This document shows, piece by piece, positions 1-11,455 of a stretch of DNA of 64,000 nucleotides. Each line of letters begins with the position of its first letter. Positions within the stretch are counted from its first letter, which is position 1. The translations under genes were made by a program, and so were the position numbers. Origin of the DNA: Atrina japonica (Eukaryota; Mollusca; Bivalvia; Pterioida; Pinnidae); NCBI GenBank assembly GCA_030159075.1, contig BROG01000027.1, positions 513,501 through 577,500 on the forward strand, given 5' to 3'. Under the pieces are notes generated by a model. It had not been told where the DNA came from, searched no databases, and saw only the letters and a list, made by a program, of their open reading frames with translations.

Positions 1-480
1 AACATCGTTATACTTAAGTTTATTGTACACAGTTTGCAATCTCCTCTCAGGAACAACAGTAATAATAGCTATGTGAATAAAATAATCAGTTTAACTCTAA
101 TAATGTCCTCTACAAGCAGTACAATCTTTATATAAGTAAAGATATTTACTGATAGTTCTTGTGTAAACGTAATGGTTGAAATATACGTGAATGTACTTTT
201 ATTCTTTAGCAGTCAGCATAGTCATGTTTTCAGTATATAATATATGTGACTGCATGATATTTCGTTACCAGTCGATAAATTTACATTATTGAACTATTAA
301 TTATATATTTCTGCATACCTACACGTCTACGCTACTATTGGATATATTCTTGCTTTAGATATATGGCTGAACTATCAATACGCTACATCATACTTACAGG
401 TCTACGTTACCGGTCGATGTATTTGGTACAAATGTTACAGCTTATTTATGTCAGAATCTACAACAACATGACGAAAATAC

Positions 481-1115
481 TTTATATTATTATCAGATGT
501 CAGGTAGGTTATAAGTATACTTTATACTATTATCAGATGTCAGGTAGGTTATAGGTATACTTTATATTATTATCAGATGTCAGGTAGGTTATAAGTATAC
601 TTTATACTATTATCAGATGTCAGGTAGGTTATAGGTATACTTTATACTATTATCAGATGTCAGGTAGGTTATAGGTATACTTTATACTATTATCAGATGT
701 CAGGTAGGTTATAAGTATACTTTATATTATTATCAGATGTCAGGTAGGTTATAGGTATACTTTATATTATTATCAGATGTCAGGTAGGTTATAAGTATAC
801 TTTATACTATTATCAGATGTCAGGTAGGTTATAGGTATACTTTATACTATTATCAGATGTCAGGTAGGTTATAGGTATACTTTATATTATTATCAGATGT
901 CAGGTAGGTTATAGGTATACTTTATATTATTATCAGATATCAGGTAGGTTATAGGTATACTTTATATTATTATCAGATGTCAGGTAGGTTATAAGTATAC
1001 TTTATACTATTATCAGAGGTCAGGTAGGTTATAAGTATACTTTATACTATTTTCAGATGTCAGGTAGATTATAAGTATACTTTATACTATTTTCAGATGT
1101 CAGGTAGATTATAAG
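481..1115. repeat. 40-bp minisatellite array (~16 copies)
   Basis: Unit resembles tttatactattatcagatg followed by tcaggtaggttataggtatac, repeating every 40 bases with G/A and C/T variants. The final units are more diverged. It lies in the intron before the 1291 exon of the upstream gene. Confidence 0.95.
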
Positions 1116-1218
1116 TTTATTATCTCTTTACAATTCAGTAATTTAATGCATTTATATACTTTTTTATTGAACACTTCTTCTAAATTTTGCAAACAAGAAA
1201 CATTACGGAATGAAAACA

Positions 1219-1243
1219 TGCTAATAATAATAATAATAATAAT
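1219..1243. repeat. (TAA)n microsatellite
   Basis: Eight consecutive AAT/TAA units, 48 bases before the 1291 exon. Confidence 0.9.
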
Positions 1244-1290
1244 AAAGATGGCATCTGTAAATTGATATAGGTCTTGGTTATATTCAACAG

Positions 1291-1416
1291 ATATAGAGGA
1301 GAATGCTGAAAGTGAGAGAGTTCATATTGTGTCGGAAAATGTCAGCGATATCTGTGAAGTTTGTAACCCAATATCCGGACCACAAGCTACGGAGTACCGT
1401 GTTATGATCAGAGATG
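1291..1416 (+). CDS. Penultimate exon of an upstream gene (partial gene, 5' part outside window)
   Basis: The segment lies between an AG acceptor (ttcaacag) and a GT donor (gtatac). It is open in one frame, entering after one codon base and leaving after one. It encodes about 42 residues ending in ICEVCNPISGPQATEYRVMI and then RD. The exit phase fits the exon at 4791. The DICEVC stretch after a short acidic region loosely resembles the cysteine-containing tail that follows the last domain of CD109-type proteins, but that is only a resemblance. No start codon or further upstream exon is visible in the window; the first 1.2 kb holds mainly a 40-bp satellite. Confidence 0.6.
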
Positions 1417-1563
1417 GTATACTATTTTTTGTGCTATTTTCAGTTTTTTAGATTTTCATGGCTTGTTTATTGGATGTATTGTTGTTTTCCCTTCAAGAAT
1501 TGTTCACTTATATGGAGACATCACATGGAATTGGTGAAGTGTCATTAATAATGAACACAAGTT

Positions 1564-2045
1564 ACCTGTCCGATGGTGTCATTACCGATGGTGTCATTAC
1601 CGATGATTTATTTCGGATTGTGTCATTTACCGATTGTGTCATGACCGATTGTGTCATGACCGATTGTGTCATGACAGATGATGTTATTACCGATTGTGTC
1701 ATGACCGATTGTGTCATTACCGATTGTGTCATTACCGATGGTGTCATTACCGATGGTGTCATGACCGATGGTGTTATTACCGATTGTGTCATGACCGATT
1801 GTGTCATTACCGATTATGTCATTACCTATGGTGTTATTACCGATTGTGTCATGACCGATTGTGTCATTACCGATTATGTCATTACCTATGGTGTTATTAC
1901 CGATTGTGTCATGACCGATTGTGTCATTACCGATGGTGTTAATACCGATTGTGTCATGACCAATTGTGTCATTACAGATGGTGTTATTACCGATTGTGTC
2001 ATGACCGATTGTGTCATTACCGATTTTGTTATTACCGATTGTAGT
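1564..2045. repeat. 15-bp minisatellite with 60-bp higher-order repeats
   Basis: Unit is close to gattgtgtcattacc, about 32 copies. Four-unit blocks repeat as 60-bp higher-order units (1801-1860 and 1861-1920 are almost identical). Because 15 is a multiple of three, several frames stay open on both strands; none looks like a gene. Confidence 0.95.
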
Positions 2046-2339
2046 TAGGACTAATTCCTCAGTTGTTTTCATTTGAATTTGACCACGGACCGTTCAACAG
2101 GAAATAATTGTAAATATATAAAATAGTAAATGATAAAAATTGTTGCTCATTTGAAAAATTGTGTACTTACTCAAATTTTGAGTACCGTACTCAACACATT
2201 TATTCATTTTTTACAGGAAAATCATAAATGTGACGCAAAAATTTATATGTGAATGATGAAAAACAATAAAGTGTTTCCTAATCACTCAAACCCAAAAGTT
2301 TTACTAACGATTATACAGTCGAAATGATGAAATTAAAGT

Positions 2340-2531
2340 TGAGCTTAAGTACTGAGTGGTGACTTCGGGCCCCTGATGCCTCCTCTGGATTTACATGATG
2401 TCCGTGTTCGTCCAGTGTTTCTCTAATCTGTATACTAGACCTACTGGCTTTGGTTCCTGTAGTTGTTATTATGCCAATGAATGGAATGTAATGATGAGGA
2501 TTACATGGAGTTTGACATAGCGGCATGGTAC
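2340..2531 (+). repeat. Dispersed repeat, left half (interrupted copy)
   Basis: This stretch, continuing at 3973-4390, matches 58420-59055 in the same orientation. The right copy is uninterrupted at the point where a 1441-bp element is inserted here. The first ~100 bases resemble the 3' tail of the Penelope-like elements (CTCTGGATTT.. TGTCCGTG..GTCCAG). Confidence 0.75.
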
Positions 2532-3972
2532 TGTTATGAGGTCAGAATTACCCTAAAATATGCCAGCAAAAATCAAGAACACAGTAAAGTAAATTTATAA
2601 ATTTTATTAACAATAACAAAAATAAAAACTTAATCTTAATGACAGTTTACAGTAATTAAAATCACAACTCACACTTCAATTCCAATTCAAAGATCCACAC
2701 GAATACACAATAAATTCTAATCAGAATGTAATATTAAAAGGATCCATTCGAATACACAATAAATTCCAATTTGTATGTACTATTGATGTGCACTATTCTC
2801 GTATAAATCCCAATATAAAAATGTGTTCTGCTCTCCTGTACCTTGATCTTAAAATAGTCTCAGCTGTTTTAAACTTGTTCTAAACTTGTTTTAAACTTGT
2901 TCTGCATGAAAACCTGACCATTTCTGTAAATATACTCTAAAACAGTTTTAGAAATCACAAGATAGGAACACAGGTACTTGCGGACAGGGCCGACTAAATT
3001 GCTAATCCTAAAAATGCCCCTTTGGATTTACCTACAGAAAAGAAAAAGCTAAGACACTACGAAGGCGCAGACGGCGGTACCCCCGGGTGTTTCTAATAAA
3101 ATCACTTTTTAAATATCCACTTACTCAAACAACAGCCTTTAAATCATTAAGGATTATATCTTCTAAATATATTTAAATACATTCCCTAAAGCTCGTAATA
3201 AATTCATTTTGAGCAATTTGTTTCGAAAATGTATCGTCAGTTTGACAGCCAAGTAGTTTCGACGAAAATGGACTGTGATGCGCCACGAATCAAGGACGGC
3301 AACTCTTTTGGGGAGTTCCGACTATAACGCATGCTACAGTGAATACAAGATGTTCCAAAAACTTTCAGTTTCGTTTTCTTCGAAAATTTTCGGAACGTCT
3401 CGTGTTCACTGTAGCACGCGTTATATTCGGAACTCCCCGAAAGAGTTGCCGTCCTTGATTCGTGGCGCATCACAGTCTTCCGTCTAAACTACTTGGCGGT
3501 ATCAAAATGATGATCTATTTTCGATACAAATTTCTCAAAAGGGATTTATTATGAGCTTTCTGGAATGTGTTTATATTTATTCAGAATATATAATCCTTAA
3601 TGATTTGAAGGCGTTGACGAATATTTGAGTAAGTGGATATTTAAAAGTACTTTTATGAGAAACACCCGGGGTACCTCCGTCTGTGCCTTCGTAGTGTCTT
3701 ACCTTTTTTCTGTAGGTAAGAACAAAGGGGGATTTGTAGGATTAGAAATTTAGTCGGTCCTGTCCACAAGTACCTGTGGATAGGAATAATCAAGAAAATG
3801 GTCTTTCCAGCACATACAGGAAAGTCCCAATGGCTAAAAATAATAACATGATGAAAGAGAGAGAATGTCCTTGAACAAACACACAAACAACTGATCTTCC
3901 AGAAATGTTCAGATGCACTAAGTTCAACAAGTACAATTTATTATAAACAAGCACCCATCAACCCACATAACA
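2532..3972. mobile_element. 1441-bp terminal-inverted-repeat element with 4-bp target duplication
   Basis: Ends read TGTTATGAGG and CCCACATAACA, forming an inverted pair TGTTATG/CATAACA. GTAC flanks both sides (2528-2531 and 3973-3976), and the paralogous site at 58628-58634 reads CATGGTACCAGC without the insert, an empty site. The interior has no transposase-like frame, so it is non-autonomous. Superfamily is not determined; a 4-bp duplication fits several DNA transposon groups. Confidence 0.75.
2972..3780. repeat. ~0.8-kb foldback (long inverted repeat) inside the 2532-3972 element
   Basis: The left half is the reverse complement of the right half with modest divergence, centred near 3374. 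Matching landmarks: ACACAGGTACTTGCGGACAG (left end) with the complement of CTGTCCACAAGTACCTGTGG (right end); the CCCGGG tract near 3081 and 3667; and GATGCGCCACGAATCAAGGA near 3276 with its complement near 3455. RNA from either strand would form a very long hairpin. Confidence 0.85.
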
Positions 3973-4390
3973 GTACCGAGGGTCAACTGACAACGTGTAC
4001 TTTAAAGGTATATTGAAGAAAATAGAATCATCTGTAGTTTGAGGAAAGGGAAATCGATGAATATTTATAGCATTATGAATAGTTCGTTCTTGCAATACAC
4101 AGCGTATAACACCTCGTTCTATCAATGTTTTTGAACTTCCGTCGTAGATGAAATCCATTGTATATAAATACTGAAAAGGAAACCTTATGGTTTATTTCTG
4201 TAGTAATCTGTTGTAATATTGTTGATAGACGGAAATGCTAATCTTATGTAACATGTATTATTTGAACAGTAATCTTTAGCTGTATTGTGACTGTTTACTA
4301 GTCCATTACATATTATTGTAAGGTCAATACTTAATTTAACGTATTATTATAATAGTAAGCGGTTGTAACATTCCTTTGTTTAATAGTGGA
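3973..4390 (+). repeat. Dispersed repeat, right half
   Basis: Continuation of the 2340-2531 repeat after the insertion, matching 58630-59055. Shared blocks include AATACACAGCGTATRACAC and TGTTGATAGACGGAAATG. It lies in the last intron of the upstream gene. Confidence 0.75.
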
Positions 4391-4790
4391 ATGTAACATT
4401 GTTATTATCTAGGTTTTCCTATCATATATTCCATTACCATAAGATAAATGTTGTTAAATGTCAATACATAATAATCATACAATATAACATTGTACTTGTG
4501 CATTAGAAGTAACTTTCACATATTGCTTTAGATACCCATAAATTATATAATCTCGGATATCAAAGTATAAATCTTCAAGGTGTCATGGATACATATATAA
4601 TTCTTTGGAAATTCATACGGTACCTATACTTATTCATACACAAACATGCATCACAATGGCTGAAGAAAATATTCTAAACATGATATCAAGCAGTTATCTT
4701 GTAAACCATTTTTAGCACACAGAAATATTTTATATTTTGCTTCGAATGAAAACGTAAAAATGTAATTTTATTTCCATACATCTATTTCAG

Positions 4791-5086
4791 GTTCAGAGAT
4801 ATTTCCAGACCTATCTGGTACTACAGTAAGTGTTGGTTGTAATCCTTGTACTAATGACTGTGTTCAACCCGGAACACCTGTGATTATATCTAATAGAGAT
4901 ATAACAAGTCAACACGAATGGAATGTACAGACCACAGTGGCTCGCGTGAATCAAGAGAACGACGAGGAAGAATATGAAGAAGAGAGGGACGAATTAAGTA
5001 CTCCTGCTATTGTTGGAATTAGTATTGGCACTCTGGTTGGTACAGCGATCGTGGTTGGTGTAGTTATTTGGGTTATCAGGCATTAG
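4791..5086 (+). CDS. Terminal exon of the upstream gene: cysteine motif, acidic stalk, transmembrane helix, stop
   Basis: This exon follows a strong acceptor (tctatttcag) and begins with GT completing a glycine codon, matching the phase of the 1291-1416 exon. It encodes a CNPCTNDC cysteine cluster, an acidic stalk (NDEEEYEEERDE), then a hydrophobic helix starting near STPAIVGISIGTLVGTAIVV, and a two-residue cytoplasmic end (RH) before TAG. The product is therefore a type I single-pass membrane protein with almost no cytoplasmic tail. Family is unrecognised; the placement and cysteine motif allow a membrane-anchored thioester-protein paralogue, while an unrelated receptor is also possible. The transmembrane reading is clear; the identity is not. 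Confidence 0.65.
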
Positions 5087-5149
5087 AATGAAAATAGCAC
5101 CCCAATTTTAAACGTTGCTATACGAACATTAAAAACACTACAACAGTAA

Positions 5150-5466
5150 AATACTTATTGCTTTCGCTTCATCTTGAAGAGACAGGAAATACATCAGACA
5201 GATTACACTTTTGGAATAAAACAGAGATAACCATAAGACATATTGCACTGTTACATTAAATAGTGAAAAACATTGACAATATAGAACTGAGAAAAACGGA
5301 CGTAGACGTCAGATAACACTATCAAATTAAAAGACAGAATACATCTCACTGGCAATATAAGATAGAGAAAATGACTGAAGACAAATTGCACTGTGGATGT
5401 TAGATTTTAAACAGAAGATACATTGTACTGTGGATGTAAAAGAGCGAAAACAGTAGACACATTACA
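5150..5466. repeat. Diverged ~40-50-bp satellite-like repeats, left of PLE insertion
   Basis: Loose repeats of 'acagaagacacattgcactg' plus 'tggatgtaaaagag'-like text, resuming at 6656-7060 after a Penelope-like insertion. Divergence is high and the period is uneven. Confidence 0.55.
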
Positions 5467-6655
5467 CTGTGGATACTTAAAAATTCTAAACAGCTTTTAG
5501 AAAATTTGAAGGCACACAATTTTTCTCGAATTCACAGTATCAAAACTTATGACTTCTCTACTCTTTACACTACTATTCCACATAAAAATTAAAAGAAAGA
5601 CTTTTCAGCATCATAGACAACTGCTTTTTCACTAAAGGTGGTACCCGAAAATTTAAATATCTAGTGATTGGCTATCAGGATACTTATTTCGTCAAACACC
5701 ACTCTGATTCTACACATAAATATACTGAAGTTGATATAAAAAAACATGCCGGAATTTCTAATAGACAATATATTTGTAAATGTTCGGAGACGTGGTCTTT
5801 CAACAAACTATCGGCATTCCTATGGGAACCCAATTGTGCTCCTTTATTTGGCCGACCTGTTCCTTTATTCATACGAAGCAGACTTTATTCAGAAACTGCT
5901 GAATCAAAAGAAGAAAAAGTTAGCGGTGTCCTTTAATTTGACATTTAGATATATCGACGACGTTTTGTCAATTAATAATGACAATTTTCATACATATGTC
6001 AATGCGATATATCCCAGCGAACTAGAAATTAAAGATACAACAGAATCAAGCACACACGCTTCATTCTTAGACATTTTACTTAATATAAACACAGACGGGA
6101 AATTAGCAACTAAGCTATACGATAAACGCGACGGTTTCGGCTTTCCTGTCGTTAATTTTTCCACATTTAAGTAGTAATATCCCTCAGTCACCCGCATATG
6201 GAGTTTATATTTCACAAATGATCCGATATGTCAGGGCGTGCACAACATATGAAGATTTCATATACAGAGGTAAACTACTCGCTGACAAATTATTGACACA
6301 GGGATATCGAAAACCGCGTTTAATGTCAACGTTCCGTAAATTTTACGGTCGGTATAATAGTCTTGTTTGCGAGTACTCTGTTTCACTAAGTGAAATGTTG
6401 AATTGCCTTTTCGTTGGCGGTTGTTGAGACGTCTGTACCAATTGTGACGAGGATACACTCCTCACTTGTTTCGTTGGACTTGACTGTGGACTCACGGCGG
6501 GTGTGACCGGTCGACACGGGATGCTTACTCCTCCATGGCACCTGATCCCACCTCTTGGTTTCCAGAGGTCCGTGTTTGTCCATTTTTACCGGATTTGTAT
6601 CTGTGTCCTGGACATTCTATTGATTTATACTTTGGCATCTGAAATTTTTATATAT
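5467..6655 (+). pseudogene. Penelope-like retroelement fragment 1 (5'-truncated, frameshifted reverse transcriptase)
   Basis: Homologous to the minus-strand element at 35.6-38.0 kb. It starts inside the reverse transcriptase at text matching WILKNSKQLLENL, includes motif A (DFSTLYTTIPH), the IPMG region of motif B and the RYIDDVLSINN catalytic motif C, then the PLE C-terminus (~6427) and the ~220-bp 3' tail. It is broken by an early stop near 5590 and by indels around 5740, 5830-5850 and 6165, so it is non-functional. No GIY-YIG endonuclease is seen. Assignment to Penelope-like rests on the motif spacing and 'WIPKLHK' in the longer copy. Confidence 0.85.
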
Positions 6656-7060
6656 GTAAAAGAGAAAAAAAAACCAGAAAGCACTGTACTATCACTAGGA
6701 AAGAGAAAAAAGATGACATATTGCACTATCACTATAAAACAGAGAAAAACAGAAGACACATTGCACTGTGGATGTAAAAGAGGACACAGAGAGCAGTTTG
6801 TACTATCACTTTAAAACAGAATAACAGAAGATACATTTCACTGTCAATGTATAATTGTGCAATAGAAGGCTCAATGTATTCACAGTATAATGTAGTAAAA
6901 CATATATTGTCAATTTAGAAAAAAACAGAAGACATATTGCCAATAAAAATATATTTTTTGTTTATTGTTATAGAAAACAGAAAAACAAAAGACACGTTTA
7001 TTTGTCATCATAAACTACACGAAGAAATCTGTCAATTTGTCAATATACAATAGATGCACA
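6656..7060. repeat. Diverged satellite-like repeats, right of PLE insertion
   Basis: Continues the 5150-5466 pattern (ACAGAAGACACATTGCACTG near 6749, weaker copies to 7000). Read with the left part, it shows that the PLE inserted into this array. Confidence 0.5.
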
Positions 7061-7240
7061 TAGGAGACATATTGCTTTTGTTCATCAGAACCACGAAAAC
7101 AGAAAATATGTTCGTTTGTCAAAATGAAAAATAAACGGGGAACAGATTTCTTTGTCACAATCTTGCATCTTATATCTGAATACATGCTTGAATAAAATTT
7201 CTTTATATTCAAAACTGAACTTATCATTATTATTGATGTT

Positions 7241-7281
<41 letters not shown>

Positions 7282-7860
7282 GTTTAATATTATTTAAAAC
7301 TCTACATCTGCGAAAGGCGCTAGCAGATATCGAGGAAGGAGGAATAAATGCAATGCCATTCAGTGAACACAGGGGATCCTTACAGGGGATAGCACCTGAT
7401 CTCCCCTCTGGATGTCCAGAGGTCCGTGTCTGTCCAATATTATCCAGATTTGTATACCTGTTCTGGACTTCTTGAAGATAAATGCATTGGCATCTGAGAA
7501 TTTTTTATATTGAAACTATATATAGGTTTTAGGTTCACCGTTGTTTTAATCTTTGTAAAAGTACGCATGATCACTTTAACATGGCGTTTTTGAAAGAACA
7601 AGAGACAGACATAGTCAGTTTCATTCTTGCTTTCCAAGCTGTTATACGGAAGTAATTGGTACAGTTACATAAACAGGTTCATTTATTTGATCTTTTGATT
7701 TGATGTTTTGTATGTTAAACAGAGCACACAACATGAAATGTAACCATACTCTAAATACAGTACGTTCTTTTAAGAACAAAGATATCATCAAGTTCTTATA
7801 TGTTCGGTGGCATTGTGGTGACATGAAAAATTAATATCTCTATTACGTACGCACATTGTC
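7060..7860 (+). repeat. Dispersed/duplicated segment, copy 1
   Basis: Matches 59700-60377 plus 60722-60790 in the same orientation (e.g. AGCTGTTATACGGAAGTAAT and AACAGGTTCATTTATTTGAT). Contains a (CA)n tract at 7243-7279. A short PLE tail (7365-7505) is present here and absent from the other copy. Confidence 0.8.
7365..7505 (+). mobile_element. Short Penelope-like 3' tail
   Basis: Resembles the PLE tail by CACCTGATCTCCCCTCTGG, TCCAGAGGTCCGTGTCTGTCC and TGGCATCTGAGAATTTT. Only ~140 bp; the corresponding position near 60065 lacks it. Confidence 0.65.
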
Positions 7861-8404
7861 AGGCGTAAATGATATACCAATGAAATAATTTCTTAATGGC
7901 AAAGTTTCTGGAAGTTACAAATTAGTAATGTAAAAATTGATAAAAACATATATGGAGGAACGTACCCCCGGATTTTTTAGCAAAAATCTTTTATATAGAT
8001 TATTTTGTCTAAATCAAACGTCTCTTGAAATAAATAATAAATGCGATATATTAGCAGGTTAACAGGTGTAGTTTCGTGTCTGGATTTCCCTATACTATCT
8101 GCCACTCGCCAATATCCTCTAGATCCGTCAATGCACATAAATCAAAATATACTGGATTTCCCTATTAAATCTTTGTGGAATAAATTGGGATTTAACATAC
8201 ATGTGTTTGAAAAAAAATCACATATGAATGGTTCAGTTATGCGTGCAAATGTAAGAGTTATCACGTGTGCACGCAGTAGAAATATCCATATTTGAAACGC
8301 CCGATGTGATTGGATCGCCAACTACGTGCGCACTTATTAGCTAGTACATGCGCATGTAATAACTAGTACTAATAATGTTCTGTCTGAGTATGTGGTATGT
8401 AGAG

Positions 8405-9118
8405 TCAAATGTTTGTTTTTGGTTGTTGTTAACGTGATGATTTTCGTAGGAAGAGTCAAATGTTGTCAACGTGATGATTTTCGTATGTAGAGTCAAATGT
8501 TTGTTTTTGGTTGTTGTTAACGTGATGATTTTCGTATGTAGAGTCAAATGTTTGTTTTTGGTTGTTGTTAACGTGATGATTTTCGTATGTAGAGTCAAAT
8601 GTTTGTTTTTGGTTGTTGTTAACGTGATGATTTTCGTATGTAGAGTCAAATGTTTGTTAACGTGATGATTTTCGTATGTAGAGTCAAATGTTTGTTTTTG
8701 GTTGTTGTTAACGTGATGATTTTCGTATGTAGAGTCAAATGTTTGTTTTTGGTTGTTGTTAACGTGATGATTTTCGTATGTAGAGTCAAATTTTTGTTTT
8801 TGGTTGTTGTTAACGTGATGATTTTCATATGTAGAGTTAAATGTTTGTTTCCGTTGTTATTAACGTGATGATTTTCGTATGTAGAGTCAATGTTTGTTTT
8901 TGGTTGTTAACGTGATGATTTTCGTAGGTGGAGTCAAATGTTTGTTTTTGGTTGTTGTTAACGTGATGATTTTCGTATGTAGAGTCAAATGTTTGTTTTT
9001 GGTTGTTGTTAACGTGATGATTGTCGTATGTAGAGTTAAATGTTTGTTTCGTTGTTGTTCACGTGTGATTTTCGTATGAAGAGTCAAATGTTTGTTTCCG
9101 CTGTTGTTAACGTGATGA
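8405..9118. repeat. 51-bp tandem array (~14 copies)
   Basis: Unit: gtgatgattttcgtatgtag, agtcaaatgtttgtttttgg, ttgttgttaac. The period is exactly 51 bases in the best copies, with shortened units near 8640 and 8900. Since 51 is 17 codons, it stays open in frames on both strands; no coding evidence. Confidence 0.95.
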
Positions 9119-9184
9119 CCTGAATAGAACAACATTTATTTTTTACAATTATAAAAAATTACCAAAATGATTTTTGCATTTTTT

Positions 9185-9315
9185 TATATTAGGAATATAA
9201 AAATTACAGATACCAAAGTATGAATCAAAAGAAGCATTATGAAACAACATAAAATCAGGTAAAACCCCGGACCTATGAAAATACAGAGGAGGGATCAGGT
9301 GATGGAGGAGTAACC
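9185..9315 (-). mobile_element. Penelope-like 3' tail remnant (minus strand)
   Basis: Reads as the complement of the PLE tail: TATAAAAATTACAGATACCA, then GGAGGGATCAGGTGATGGAG and GAGTAACCATTCCCTGACT. Diverged and isolated. Confidence 0.6.
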
Positions 9316-9318
9316 ATT

Positions 9319-10170
9319 CCCTGACTAACTCATATATATGACGATATACTTTTTTATCATCCCGTGCTTCTCATTTGTGGGTGGAATTCTAAGCGATGAA
9401 ATGGATGCCAGCTTTTAGTAAATGGAAATATTGAATGAGTAATAAAATCTGTGACATTCAGTTGGGGAGGGCAATTTACAATTTATCAGCATGACTTCGC
9501 TTAACGACAGTCTTTCTACATTTAGACATCTTTGTGATATTTAGGTTGATTGTGGATATAGATTAAAAGTGTACATGGTCAGGTTTTACAGTGATGAGTT
9601 GAATCACATATATAACAAAGTGAACACACGCGCATGTGCGCACCCAGACAGACAAATGTTTTGAATTTATGCAAAAGATGAATTTGTAGAATAATGCAAA
9701 AATTATAAAAATGGAATAATGAAACGACGATAACTCCTTAAAGGGTTTTAAACCATAACGCCCCATTTATACATTTAAACTAACACTTTTATGAAGTGGG
9801 GTCTAAGAAGTACTAGCATAGTAGGATTTTGATCTTAACGTACTTAAGCGTTTTTCAAACGCTATAACTTCTAATGGTGAAATGATATTTTTTTAACAAC
9901 ATATAAAAACAATTATAAGATAGAAGAAGATGATTATTATTGAATTCTTTATGATGACTTCTCTATGAGGTCCTTGTGTATAATATTGTGGTTTAATCAT
10001 TCTCACAAAGTATTCCCTTAGCCAGAGTGACATTCCGGTGTTTTGAAAATTCGACAGTTATGTTATCGACTGCCGTTTTTTCAAATTACAAGGCTCTTTT
10101 CTGTGTCGATTTTTTGCATGTCAAAATATTTAAATTGAAATGTTTATATTATCGGTTGGGTATTGATAAG
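9319..10170. other. Intergenic stretch, nothing recognised
   Basis: AT-rich unique-looking sequence between repeats. No exon, RNA gene or repeat structure is evident. Confidence 0.5.
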
Positions 10171-10173
10171 AAA

Positions 10174-10312
10174 ATACAGGTGAATCTCACCTAAAGACCA
10201 CCTCACTTAGGAAACCACCTCACATTTCAGACCACATGTTTACAATATTCAATTAGTATAGAATTCACTTAAGATACCACCTCACTAATCGGACCACTTT
10301 GAGTATCGCTTA
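10174..10312. mobile_element. Possible pogo/Tigger-type MITE remnant
   Basis: Begins CAGGTGAATCTCACCTAAAG and carries repeated ACCACCTCACT motifs. Its left end resembles the end of the 32265-32403 MITE (CAGTAGAACATCATCTAAAG in complement). No clear right terminus. Confidence 0.4.
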
Positions 10313-10329
10313 CACAAAATCTATGTCCT

Positions 10330-10368
10330 TATGTTATTGAAAACCCATGACATCGGATATAAACATAT

Positions 10369-10444
<76 letters not shown>

Positions 10445-11450
10445 GATAGATATATAGATAAATAGAAGGAGCAATGTCAAGCAATAAAGTGTTGTTTTTT
10501 TTTTAAATCCAGACTTGGAACTAAAAACGAATTTAAGCATGTTGTTGCAACATTCACACAACATTTTTTAGGAGAAAAGTACTGTTTTATTAACAGCAGT
10601 TTGACGTTATGATATGTATAGGAGTTAAGGGATTATGCAAATGGTGCTGACATATGCGCATATTAACATGTAACAAATTAGTACATTTTATATTTGAATC
10701 GCGATTGATTTTTAGTATAGTATAAATATAAGGTACTATGATATCTAACGACATTTGATTATGGTAAACCGGTAAGAGGTAAGTCTGGACAACAAAGGAT
10801 TTACATGTTAATATGTGCATATTTCAGGACCATTTGCATAATCCTTTAACTCCTATACATTTCATAACATCAAACTGCTGTTAATAAAACAGTACTTTTC
10901 TCCTAAAAAATGTTGTGTTTAATGTCAACGTTCCGCAAATTTTACGGCCGGTATAATAGTCTTGTTTGCGAGTACTCTGTTTCACTAACTGAAACGCTGA
11001 GTTGCCTTTTCGTTGGCGGTTGTTGAGACGTCTGTACCAAATGTGACGAGGATACACCTCTCACTTGTTTCGTTGGACTTGACTGTGGACTCACGGCGGA
11101 TGTGACCGGTCGACGCGGGATGCTTACTCCTCCATGGCACCTGATCCCACCTCTTGGTTTCCAGAGGTCCGTGTTTGTCCATTTTTACCGGATTTGTATC
11201 TGTGTCCTGGACATTCTATTGATTTATACTTTGGTATCTGAAATTTTTATATTTTAGGAAAGTGGTCCCTGTCACGTACACGTTTCTTAAGGACGTTACA
11301 GTGGTGACTGTGACTTGCTATTTTAACAAAACAAACTTTTAAAAGGATTACCATATACTTTGTGATCAAACGTTCAGGTGTTCCTTCATATAGTTGTATG
11401 TTGTGGTAATTACGTGGTGCATTGCACATTTAATATATTTAATTGTAAGG
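10330..11450 (+). repeat. Duplicated segment containing (CT)n and an inverted repeat, copy 1
   Basis: Collinear with 63270-63960: (CT)n at 10374-10441, an inverted-repeat body (arms 10557-10680 and 10800-10917, pairing around TTTAACTCCTATACAT), the block TTAACGACATTTGATTATGG, and TACTTTGTGATCAAACGTTC. A PLE tail interrupts it at 10918-11255. Confidence 0.8.
10918..11255 (+). mobile_element. Penelope-like 3' end fragment
   Basis: About 340 bp almost identical to 6318-6655: last coding part (STFRKFYGRYNSLVCEYSVS), then the tail with GTCGACGCGGGATGCTTACT and GTTTCCAGAGGTCCGTGTTT. Severely 5'-truncated insertion into the 10330-11450 repeat. Confidence 0.85.
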
Positions 11451-11455
11451 TGTAA

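Noticed and set aside
481..1115. Regular 40-bp periodicity resembling a CRISPR array
   Set aside because: There are no distinct unique spacers; the whole unit repeats, and the genome is eukaryotic.
1458..2072. Overlapping open frames on both strands, up to 196 codons
   Set aside because: Produced by a 15-bp minisatellite; no start context, splice pattern or family match.
3237..3487. Two near-identical ORFs on opposite strands (MMRHESRTATL...)
   Set aside because: They are the two arms of the foldback; a palindrome gives the same peptide from each strand.
8341..9135. Repeated open frames on both strands
   Set aside because: A 51-bp tandem repeat (17 codons) keeps frames open by arithmetic.
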